A DNA stretch of 26,203 nucleotides, taken from QHWK01 sp035315685. GTDB taxonomy: Bacteria; Acidobacteriota; Vicinamibacteria; Vicinamibacterales; CAVVIG01. The stretch covers positions 1-26,203 of the forward strand of contig DATFXR010000489.1 in assembly GCA_035315685.1 (NCBI GenBank), in the 5' to 3' direction. The notes under the pieces are model-generated. The model had not been told where the DNA came from, ran no database searches, and saw nothing but the letters and a program-made list of their open reading frames with translations. This document shows positions 19,900 to 26,203 of the stretch, piece by piece. Numbering within the stretch: the stretch's first letter is position 1; each line of letters starts with the position of its first letter. A program made the translations under genes and the position numbers.

Positions 19900-19980
19900 G
19901 CAACCGCAGAGCACGCAGAGACCGCAGAGTTCTTTCTTTTGAAAACAGATCTCCGCGGACTCTGCGATCTCTGCGGTTGC
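19900..19980. repeat. CAGAG inverted-repeat element, copy 2
   Basis: Left arm GCAACCGCAGAG then CAGAGACCGCAGAGTTC (19916-19932); right arm CTCTGCGA then TCTCTGCGGTTGC (19960-19980). The two segments are identical to copy 1 at 5654-5773. It occupies nearly all of the 91-bp gap between two convergent genes (stops at 19892 and 19984), where the hairpin could serve as a bidirectional terminator. Confidence 0.85.
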
Positions 19981-19983
19981 CTT

Positions 19984-20505
19984 TCACGCAATGAACGCGT
20001 ACTGCATCTGATCGGTGAGCTTGCCGTCCTTGACGGCGCTGTTGCGCAGGCGCGCCTCGAGGACGTATCCCGCTTTTTCGAGGACGCGGCACGACGCCGT
20101 GTTCCAGGCGAACGGGACGGCAAAGATGCGCGTCAGCCCGTGCTGCTGAATCGCGTACTTCGTCACCGCCGCCAGCGCCTCCGCAGTGATGCCGCGCCCC
20201 CAGAACGGCTCCGCCAGCCAGTAGCCGATTTCCGCCGACACCCGCTCGACGTCGCGGTGCAGCACGAAGCCGATGCTGCCGACCGCCTCGTCGTTCACCG
20301 TGATCGCGAACGTCGTCTCCGGCGCGCGCGACCTGGTAGCGCGGATGAATTCGCGCGCGTCGTGAATGCTGTACGGATGCGGGAACGCGTCGCGCAGGTT
20401 GATCCAGATGCGGCGGTTGTTCGCGTATCGCGCGATCGACTCCGCGTCCGACGCTCTCCACGATCGCACGACCGAGCGCTCGAGCGTCAGCTGCACGGAC
20501 CTCAC
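19984..20505 (-). CDS. GNAT N-acetyltransferase (RimJ/RimL type)
   Basis: A 173-residue cytoplasmic acetyl-CoA-dependent N-acetyltransferase of the RimJ/RimL branch, which modifies protein N-termini or small amines. The N-terminus LTLERSVVRSWRASDAESIA is typical; the acetyl-CoA-binding region is GYWLAEPFWGRGITAEALAA (residues ~93-112), followed by TRIFAVPFAWNTASCRVLEKAGY, the conserved motif B region. Length is normal. It starts with GTG at 20505, overlapping the TGA stop of the upstream permease gene as GTGA, so translation is probably coupled. It is the last gene of the minus-strand chain and converges with the SUMF1-domain gene across a CAGAG repeat. The acetyl acceptor cannot be told from the sequence. 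Confidence 0.92.
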   Translation of the reverse strand: MRSVQLTLERSVVRSWRASDAESIARYANNRRIWINLRDAFPHPYSIHDAREFIRATRSRAPETTFAITVNDEAVGSIGFVLHRDVERVSAEIGYWLAEPFWGRGITAEALAAVTKYAIQQHGLTRIFAVPFAWNTASCRVLEKAGYVLEARLRNSAVKDGKLTDQMQYAFIA

Positions 20506-22916
20506 TCCGCGCGCAACGCGATCAGCGGATCGACGCGCAACGCCCGGCGCACCGGGAGAGTCGCCGCGGCAATCGCCGTCAGCGTGAACACGACGATGAC
20601 CGCCGCGTAGGTTGCCGGATCCGACGGCGACACGTCGAACACCAGACCTCGCACCGCGCGGACGACCAGAGCCGCAGCGACGACGCCAAGCCCCATGCCG
20701 CCGGCAACCAGCCGCAGCGCGTCGCTCGCGACCAGCGCTGCCACCGACCGCGCGTCGGCGCCGAGCGCGATGCGGATGCCGACCTCGCGGCTACGGCGCA
20801 CCACTGCCTGCGCGATCACGCCGTAGAGGCCGATCGCCGCAATGACGAGCGCCGCGAGCGCAAACAGGGCGAGCAGAACCGCGGTCAGCCGTGTCGTCGC
20901 AATTGAATCGGACAAGGACGAAGCCACACCCTCCACCCCGGTCACCGGCAGCTCGCGATCGACCGACCAGACCGCCGTGCGCACGGCGTTCACCAGCGCG
21001 AGCGGATCGCCAGCCGCGGCGCGGACGACGAGCGTCATCGTCGGCCACGGACGTTGCGAGTATGGTGTGTAGGCCTGCGGCTGCGGCGGTTGCGCGAGGC
21101 CGGCGTTCTTCACGTCGCCGACCACGCCGACGACTTCGGCAAAGCCGGGAAAGCGACCGACCAGCAGGCGCCTTCCGATCGGCGATGCGTTCGGCCAGCC
21201 GCGCCGCGCCAGCGACTCGCTGATCACCACAACGAGTGGGGCGCGCTCGTCGTCGGCCGCCGTGAACGTGCGGCCCGCGAGCAGCGGGATGCGCATGGTC
21301 CGGAAGTACCACGGCGAGATGCCGCTCCATGCCGCGAACGGCCGCTGCGCGAGCGGGAGATCGGGCCCGTCGGCGACCAGATACGGCGCAACGACGTTCA
21401 CCGTCGGGGGCACCGACATGGACGCCGCTGCCGCGGCCACGCCGGGGACGAGGTCGATTGCCGGGAGGACGCGGGTGATGAACGATCGCATTGCCGCGGG
21501 CTCGCCGTATGTCGCGGTCGGCAACGACACGTTCATCGCGACGAGACCTTCGGACTGAAATCCCACCGGCGCGCTCATGAGCCGGACGAGGCTTTTGAGG
21601 AGGAGACCGGCCGCAACCAGAAGCGTCAACGACAGAGCGACCTCGACGACCACGAGCACTGCGCCGAGGTGTCCAGCCTCGACCGACGCCGTGCGGCCGC
21701 CGGCACGCAGGGCATCGACAGGCTGCTGACGTGCTGCTCGCAGTGCTGGTGCCAGGCCAAAGAGCAGACCGGCGACGGCCGTCACGAGCAGCGAGAACGC
21801 CAGCACGGTCGCGTTCACATGCACATCCGATCCACGCGGCAGGTCACGCAGAGAGGTCGCCGCGAGATCCACGAGCCACAGAGAGAGGATCGTCCCCAGC
21901 ACTCCACCGCTCGCCGCGAGCACTGCAGTTTCCCGTCCAAGCCATGCGAGCAGTTGGCCGCGGCTCGCGCCGAGCGCGGCGCGGACCGCCGTCTCGTGCG
22001 CGCGGCCAGTCGCTCGCACCAGCAGGAGGCTGGCGACGTTGGCGCACGCAATCAGCAGCACCAGACCGACCGCAGCGGCGAGCATCAGCAGCGGCGGCCG
22101 CGCGGAGGCGACACCGCGTTCGCGAATCGGAACCATCCGGACGCTCGCTTCGGGATCGGCGTCGGTGTTCCCGGGATTCGCGCGTGCGTAGCCGCGCACG
22201 ATCGCGTCGACTTCCTGTTGCACGTCTTCGACGCGCACGCCCGGAGGCAGCCGCGCGATCCCCCACAGGTATCCGAGGCCGGCGGCGACCTGCGCCGGCG
22301 TGAACCCGTTGACCTGTTCGACGCGCGTGGTCCAGACGTCGATGTTCGCAAAAGGCGGCGGCAGATCCACGCCGAGCGCGCCGACGACGAGATGCGGCGC
22401 GCCGTTCAGCGTCAGCGTCGTTCCAATCGCCTCCCGCTTCATCACGAACCGGCGCGACCAGAATCGTCGCCCGAGGACGACCACTGGCGGCCCGCCGGGC
22501 ACGTCGTCACGAGAGGTGAACCCGGGCCCGGCCGCCATCGTGACACCAAGGACGTCGAAGAAACTCGCCGTCACGCGCAGGCCGGGCAGCTGCTCTGGCG
22601 GCGCGTCGCCGCCGGTCAGGTTGTAGCTGTCGAAGGTGTACGCCGACAAGCTGGCGAACCGTCGCTCGCGCGCGAGCAGATCGGCAAACGACGGGTACGA
22701 GATCGTCGCGTCGCGCATGTCACGCCTGAGATTCACGTGCGTGAGCGTGACGATGCGGTCGGCCTCCAGAAACGGCAGCGGCTGCAGGAGCACCGCGTCG
22801 ACGACGCTGAAGACGGCGGTGTTGGCGCCGACACCGAGCGCGATGGTCGCCACGGCGACGGCGCTGAATGCCTTGGCGTTCCACAACGAGCGCACCGCGT
22901 GTCTCAGGCCGCTCAC
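20502..22916 (-). CDS. ADOP-type ABC transporter permease, copy 3
   Basis: A third inner-membrane orphan MacB/FtsX permease, 804 residues. The first helix is at ~17-44 (FSAVAVATIALGVGANTAVF). The periplasmic domain contains SYPSFADL and GLRVTASFFDVLGV. The first FtsX block starts near 275 (VGLVLLIACANVASLLLVRA, VRAALGASRG). The second, from about 680, has AALVIAAIGLYGVIAQAVV and IRIALGADARS, and the protein ends PVRRALRVDPLIALRAE, the usual terminus. There is no ATP-binding domain. The start is a GTG at 22916 that overlaps the stop of the FAD oxidoreductase gene as GTGA; the stop overlaps the GNAT gene in the same way. It is thus locked between two metabolic genes, suggesting one transcript. 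Its substrate is unknown. Confidence 0.93.
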   Translation of the reverse strand: MSGLRHAVRSLWNAKAFSAVAVATIALGVGANTAVFSVVDAVLLQPLPFLEADRIVTLTHVNLRRDMRDATISYPSFADLLARERRFASLSAYTFDSYNLTGGDAPPEQLPGLRVTASFFDVLGVTMAAGPGFTSRDDVPGGPPVVVLGRRFWSRRFVMKREAIGTTLTLNGAPHLVVGALGVDLPPPFANIDVWTTRVEQVNGFTPAQVAAGLGYLWGIARLPPGVRVEDVQQEVDAIVRGYARANPGNTDADPEASVRMVPIRERGVASARPPLLMLAAAVGLVLLIACANVASLLLVRATGRAHETAVRAALGASRGQLLAWLGRETAVLAASGGVLGTILSLWLVDLAATSLRDLPRGSDVHVNATVLAFSLLVTAVAGLLFGLAPALRAARQQPVDALRAGGRTASVEAGHLGAVLVVVEVALSLTLLVAAGLLLKSLVRLMSAPVGFQSEGLVAMNVSLPTATYGEPAAMRSFITRVLPAIDLVPGVAAAAASMSVPPTVNVVAPYLVADGPDLPLAQRPFAAWSGISPWYFRTMRIPLLAGRTFTAADDERAPLVVVISESLARRGWPNASPIGRRLLVGRFPGFAEVVGVVGDVKNAGLAQPPQPQAYTPYSQRPWPTMTLVVRAAAGDPLALVNAVRTAVWSVDRELPVTGVEGVASSLSDSIATTRLTAVLLALFALAALVIAAIGLYGVIAQAVVRRSREVGIRIALGADARSVAALVASDALRLVAGGMGLGVVAAALVVRAVRGLVFDVSPSDPATYAAVIVVFTLTAIAAATLPVRRALRVDPLIALRAE

Positions 22917-24106
22917 ACGAAGTACCGCTCGCCCGGCACCGCGCCAGTCCGCGTCTCCGCCGCGTCGGCGGGACGAGCAGCGAAGCGATCTGCCGCAAAC
23001 GGTTGCAGGTCGAAGTGCGGATCGCGACCGGCGATCACGTCGGCGAGCACCCGTCCCGCGGCGGGAGAGTGCTGGAAGCCGTGGCCGCTGAACCCATTGA
23101 TCAGAAACAGACCGTCGACACCGTGAGCAGGTCCGATGATCGGGTTCGCGTCAGGCGTCACTTCGTACAGGCCGGCCCAGGCGTGAGAGATCGACGCCTC
23201 GGCGAGCGCCGGCAGACGTGTGACCGCCACCTCGATCACCTGCGGAAGGAAATCCCACTGCACGGTGGTGTCGAAGGTCGGCGTTTCGTGCTTGTCGCCC
23301 ATGCCGAACAGCAGGCCGGCGCCTTCGCGATGGAAGTAGAACGTCGTCTCGAAGTCGATCACCATGATGCGCGACGCCGGCATCCTGGTTCCACGATCCA
23401 CAGGCTCGAGCGTTGCGATGAAGATGTGACGGCGGTACGGATCGACCGGCACCTCGGCGCCGGCCATCAGGCCAACCTGGCGCGCGTAGGGACCCGCTGC
23501 GTTCACGACTCGGCGTGTCTCGATCGCGCCGCGCGACGTCTCGACGCCGGTGATGCGATCGCGCTCGACCCGGATGCCGGTGACTTCGGTGTCTCGCTCG
23601 ATCGAGACGCCGAGCGCCTGCGCCGCCCTGGCGAAGCCCATCGTGACGCCGTTCGGGTCGGCGATCCCGTCGCGCTGACAGAACGTGGCGCCAAGAACCT
23701 CGTCGGCGTTCAAGCCGGGAGCGAGGCGCGCGGCATCAGCACCGTCGAGCCATTGCACCTCGACGCCAAGGCTGCGCTGCAGCGCCACGTTGCGACGAAA
23801 CGTCTCGACGCTCTGGGAAGACGAGAGAAGAAAAAGATAACCGTCCTGGTGAAAGTCGATCGCCTGGCCGACCTCGTCGGCGAAGCGCTCGAGCAGCGCG
23901 ATTGACTCGATCGACAGCCGGATGTTCGCTTCGTGCGAAAACTGATGGCGGACACCGCCGGCATTCCGTCCAGTCGACCCGGTGCCGAGCATCTTCTCGC
24001 GCTCGACGACGACGACATCGGTGATCCCGCGGCGCGCGAGGTGATACGCCACCGATGCGCCCATGCACCCGCCGCCGACCACGACAACGTCCGCCGTTCG
24101 CTTCAT
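22913..24106 (-). CDS. FAD-dependent amine oxidoreductase (sarcosine oxidase beta / DadA type)
   Basis: A 397-residue flavoprotein of the DAO family, closest in style to the beta subunit of sarcosine oxidase and to N-methyl or D-amino-acid dehydrogenases. The Rossmann loop GGGCMG is at residues 11-16 with the acidic strand end VVVVERE near 32-38; STGRNAGGVRHQFSHEANIRLS is the flavin-attachment neighbourhood in such enzymes, and HAWAGLYEVTPDANPIIGP plus FLINGFSGHGFQHSPAAGRVL are the C-terminal FAD and substrate signatures. There is no signal peptide, so it is cytoplasmic. The ATG at 24106 is natural. It lies 85 bp downstream of the HTH-citrate synthase stop and runs into the permease gene with a GTGA overlap. 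A half-site of the citrate-synthase operator precedes its start. No alpha, gamma or delta sarcosine oxidase subunits are nearby, so a single-subunit reaction with another acceptor is likely. Confidence 0.9.
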   Translation of the reverse strand: MKRTADVVVVGGGCMGASVAYHLARRGITDVVVVEREKMLGTGSTGRNAGGVRHQFSHEANIRLSIESIALLERFADEVGQAIDFHQDGYLFLLSSSQSVETFRRNVALQRSLGVEVQWLDGADAARLAPGLNADEVLGATFCQRDGIADPNGVTMGFARAAQALGVSIERDTEVTGIRVERDRITGVETSRGAIETRRVVNAAGPYARQVGLMAGAEVPVDPYRRHIFIATLEPVDRGTRMPASRIMVIDFETTFYFHREGAGLLFGMGDKHETPTFDTTVQWDFLPQVIEVAVTRLPALAEASISHAWAGLYEVTPDANPIIGPAHGVDGLFLINGFSGHGFQHSPAAGRVLADVIAGRDPHFDLQPFAADRFAARPADAAETRTGAVPGERYFV

Positions 24107-24117
24107 CCGTCAAAAAG

Positions 24118-24125
24118 TGTTGATC
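24118..24125. promoter_or_regulatory. Possible operator half-site before the FAD oxidoreductase gene
   Basis: TGTTGATC on the plus strand, 12-19 bp upstream of the ATG at 24106. The same 8-mer is the left arm of the dyad at 25399-25420. It continues CATGA and contains TGATCA. A chance match is possible. Confidence 0.3.
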
Positions 24126-24191
24126 ATGAAGCGGGCGTACCGAAAGAGTGCGCCGCTGCGCGCGACGCCCGTTCCGTGCCGGCCCGGTCGT

Positions 24192-25400
24192 TCAGGCCTG
24201 GACCTCCGGCGCCATGCCGACGTACTTCGCGCGCGGCCGGATGATCTGACCGGTCGCGTACTGCTCGATGGCATGGCCGACCCATCCGATCGTCCGGCCG
24301 ATCGCGAACAGCACCAGCGGTGTTCCCGGCGGCAGCCGGAGCACGCGCCCGAGCGCCGCCAGCGCGAAGTCGATGGTTGGACGTTCGCGAATGAGGGCGG
24401 CGGCTCGATCGGCGACCTCGCGGGCAAACGCGAGCTCCGGCGACCGGGGATAGGCGTCGCGCAGCAGATCGAGCACCGCCGCGGCACGTGGATCGCCGTC
24501 GCGATACAGCGGGTGGCCGAAGCCGTCGATCGTCTCGCCACGCCGCAGCCGGTCGGCAAGCGAGGCGCGGACGCTCGGCACCCTGCGGATCGCGGCCAGC
24601 ATCGACTCGACCCGCAGGCTGATCCCGCCGTGCCGCGTGCCCTCCAGCGCGTCGAGACCGGCGCTGACGACGGCATAGGGGTTCGACCCGGCGGAGGCGA
24701 CGCACCGCGCGGTGAACGACGACACGTTCAATTCGTGATCGGCGCACAGCACCAGCGCCGCCCGCAGCGCGGCGAGTCCACGGCGGTCGACGCGCCAGGC
24801 GCGTGACAGCGTCTGCTCCAGTGCCGGTCCCGCAGGCGGCGCGCCGGCGGCGACGGCGGTGAGCAGCGAGAGGATGCGCCAGCCGGTCAGTGCGACGCTC
24901 GCGGCCCGGAGATCGGACGCGGTGTGATCGTGCGCGGCGGCGGCGGCCAGCGCACGCTGCGCGCGCGCCGGGAACGGCAGGCGGCGATCGGCGGGCACGG
25001 CAACCGGCGGGAGTCGGACGCGATCGGCGAAGCGATGCTCGAACGTACCGGTCCAGATCAGCGACGCGACGCCGGCGATCGACCGCGTCCGCGCCAGATC
25101 GACGGCGTCGTGGCCGCGATAGTACAGGCGGTTGTCGGCAATCAGCGTCAGCGACGATTCGAGGACCGGCAGGCCCCAGCGCAGCGTCTCTGCGGCAGTC
25201 GCGTCCGGATCGCGGCGGCCCTCCTTGCGGCGGCGCAGGCGTTCGACGTCGTCTCGCGAGTAGCGCCGCTGACGGGACGCGCCGCGCGTCGCCTCGGAGC
25301 GTACGAAGCCGCGGCTGACGTACGCGTAGAGCGTCGGCGGAGAGATCCGCAGCGCGCGGCACGCGTCGGCCGCGGACATCCAGGAGCTGTCGGCGCTCAT
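24192..25400 (-). CDS. Citrate synthase family protein with N-terminal MerR-like DNA-binding domain
   Basis: A fusion of a DNA-binding helix-turn-helix and a citrate synthase. Of 402 residues, ~8-60 are MerR-like (SAADACRALRISPPTLYAYV, then a basic wing ending YSRDDVERLRRRK), and ~72-402 are citrate synthase. Catalytic residues are all present: H257 in TRHGGI, H296 in GFGHPLYR and D344 in TIDFALA; ELNVSSFT and the tail IGWVGHAIEQ plus RPRAKYVG are also conserved. It therefore could both condense acetyl-CoA (or propionyl-CoA) with oxaloacetate and bind DNA. Start at 25400 is chosen because it places the helix-turn-helix at the very N-terminus; an in-frame ATG at 25508 would lie inside the opposing gene. 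It is divergent from a second citrate synthase (54 bp between starts), and a perfect dyad overlaps its own start codon. Autoregulation is inferred. Confidence 0.92.
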   Translation of the reverse strand: MSADSSWMSAADACRALRISPPTLYAYVSRGFVRSEATRGASRQRRYSRDDVERLRRRKEGRRDPDATAAETLRWGLPVLESSLTLIADNRLYYRGHDAVDLARTRSIAGVASLIWTGTFEHRFADRVRLPPVAVPADRRLPFPARAQRALAAAAAHDHTASDLRAASVALTGWRILSLLTAVAAGAPPAGPALEQTLSRAWRVDRRGLAALRAALVLCADHELNVSSFTARCVASAGSNPYAVVSAGLDALEGTRHGGISLRVESMLAAIRRVPSVRASLADRLRRGETIDGFGHPLYRDGDPRAAAVLDLLRDAYPRSPELAFAREVADRAAALIRERPTIDFALAALGRVLRLPPGTPLVLFAIGRTIGWVGHAIEQYATGQIIRPRAKYVGMAPEVQA

Positions 25401-25420
25401 GTTGATCGCTGAATCAACAT
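25399..25420. promoter_or_regulatory. Perfect dyad overlapping the HTH-citrate synthase start (candidate operator)
   Basis: ATGTTGAT, six bases, ATCAACAT: an 8-bp perfect inverted repeat. Its left arm covers the start codon of the minus-strand citrate synthase and its right arm touches the -35 box of the plus-strand one, so a bound protein would block both. AT-rich compared with its surroundings. Confidence 0.6.
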
Positions 25421-25448
25421 TGACACACTGCCTCCGCGACAGTACGTT
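25420..25448 (+). promoter_or_regulatory. Candidate promoter of the plus-strand citrate synthase
   Basis: Perfect -35 TTGACA at 25420-25425, 17 bp, then TACGTT at 25443-25448 as a poor -10 (three of six matches). The predicted start of transcription falls at about 25455, the first base of the ATG, so the mRNA may be leaderless; no ribosome site is seen. Confidence 0.4.
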
Positions 25449-25454
25449 CGCGAC

Positions 25455-26203
25455 ATGGTGCACAGCGGTCTCGAGGGCGTCGTCGCGGCGACGACGCGCC
25501 TCAGCCACGTCGACGGCGAGCGTGGCGAGCTGATTATCGCCGGTTTCCCCGTTGCCGAACTGTCAGCGCACGCCACCTTCGAGGAAACGACGTGGCTGCT
25601 CTGGCACGATGCCCTGCCGGACGCCTCGCAGCTGGCGGCCTTCCGTGCCGCGCTCGGCGCCGAGCGGGCGCTGCCGCCGACGACGCTGGCGATGCTCCGG
25701 GATGCCGCACGGGCTGGCGTCGACGCGATGGACGCCCTGCGGATGGCCGTCGACACGATCTCGATCGCCGGCACCGGCGCGAACGCGATCGTCGCCCGCT
25801 GTCCGACGATCATCGCGGCGTTCTGGCGACTGTCGCGGCGCGAGGAGCCGATTGCGCCGCGAACCGACCTCTCGCATGCCGCGAATTTCCTTTACATGCT
25901 CGACGGCGAGGTGCCCGACGCGGCGCGCGTCCGCGCCCTCGAGACCTACCTGAGCACGGTGGTCGATCATGGCCTCAATGCCTCGACGTTCACCTGCCGC
26001 GTGATCACGTCCACTGGCTCGGACCTGGTGTCGGCGATAGTCGGCGCGATCGGCGCGCTGAAGGGCCCCTTGCACGGCGGCGCACCAGGACCGGCGCTCG
26101 ACATGGTGTTCGAGATCGGCGATGCGTCGCGGGCCGAGGCCGTCCTGCGCCGGAAGATCGAGGCCGGCGAAAAACTGATGGGGTTCGGCCATCGTGTCTA
26201 CCG
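25455..26203 (+). CDS. Citrate/2-methylcitrate synthase, C-terminus cut by window edge
   Basis: I translated the open frame from the ATG at 25455 (MVHSGLEGVVAATTRLSHVD) to the right edge, 249 full codons. Typical members of this branch have about 370-380 residues, so roughly a third is missing. Visible signatures are IAGFPVAELS, the HGLNASTFTCR stretch at 172-182, the first catalytic histidine H207 in GPLHGGAP, and H246 in MGFGHRVYR; the catalytic aspartate would lie beyond the edge. It condenses an acyl-CoA with oxaloacetate in the cytoplasm; citrate versus methylcitrate cannot be decided here. There is no DNA-binding domain, unlike its divergent neighbour. The upstream gap holds a strong -35 box and the candidate operator, so it is the probable target of the fusion protein. 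Confidence 0.92.
   Translation, partial: MVHSGLEGVVAATTRLSHVDGERGELIIAGFPVAELSAHATFEETTWLLWHDALPDASQLAAFRAALGAERALPPTTLAMLRDAARAGVDAMDALRMAVDTISIAGTGANAIVARCPTIIAAFWRLSRREEPIAPRTDLSHAANFLYMLDGEVPDAARVRALETYLSTVVDHGLNASTFTCRVITSTGSDLVSAIVGAIGALKGPLHGGAPGPALDMVFEIGDASRAEAVLRRKIEAGEKLMGFGHRVY

Noticed and set aside
21054..23126. Long plus-strand open frame antisense to the third ADOP gene and the end of the FAD oxidoreductase
   Set aside because: Shadow frame with low-complexity R/H/D-rich translation; both opposing genes are clear family members.

Overview
The window is GC-rich (about two thirds G+C) chromosomal DNA of a free-living bacterium. The best guess is an acidobacterium of the class Vicinamibacteria (subdivision 6). 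The grounds are three stand-alone MacB/FtsX-type permeases of the ADOP kind (acidobacterial duplicated orphan permeases), a short tandem palindromic repeat whose translation reads GPAEAGHYD or VVSGFSRTV, and many secreted hydrolases and oxidases of types common in that group. This is inferred from protein and repeat style; there is no rRNA or tRNA to prove it. I see no integrase, transposase, CRISPR array or tRNA.

Layout. (1) 1-2802, minus strand: ada (DNA alkylation repair), a secreted M55 D-aminopeptidase, and a truncated FAD oxidoreductase. (2) 2803-3160: a gene-free divergent region with 27-bp palindromic repeats and a 92-bp perfectly centred hairpin. (3) 3161-6633, plus: an ADOP permease coupled by a GTGA overlap to a secreted heavy-metal-binding-domain protein whose N-terminus is encoded by a dispersed CAGAG repeat. 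(4) 6665-7786, minus: a periplasmic c-type cytochrome protein. (5) 7873-11457, plus: a large secreted modular protein with a complete galactose/glyoxal oxidase copper-radical active site. (6) 11581-14996, plus: a ketopantoate-reductase paralogue and a second ADOP. (7) 15015-18142, minus: a secreted metallo-beta-lactamase-fold protein lacking most metal ligands, a repeat island carrying a terminal-inverted-repeat element, and a secreted serine beta-lactamase-family hydrolase. (8) 18198-19892, plus: a secreted SUMF1-domain fusion protein. (9) 19984-25400, minus: an overlapping chain citrate synthase with DNA-binding domain, FAD amine/sarcosine oxidase-like enzyme, third ADOP, GNAT acetyltransferase. 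(10) 25455 to the right edge, plus: a second citrate/methylcitrate synthase, truncated.

How the genes fit together. The most suggestive module is the right end. A MerR-like helix-turn-helix fused to a catalytically intact citrate synthase faces a second citrate synthase across a 54-bp gap. A perfect 8-6-8 dyad overlaps the start codon of the fusion, and the same 8-bp half-site recurs just upstream of the FAD oxidoreductase. This looks like an enzyme that regulates its own locus. A looser theme at 5.6-11.5 kb is redox and metals at the cell envelope: a heavy-metal-binding protein, a cytochrome c and a copper radical oxidase. The rest is unlinked housekeeping and secreted accessory genes punctuated by at least four kinds of small inverted-repeat elements, nearly all in intergenic gaps.
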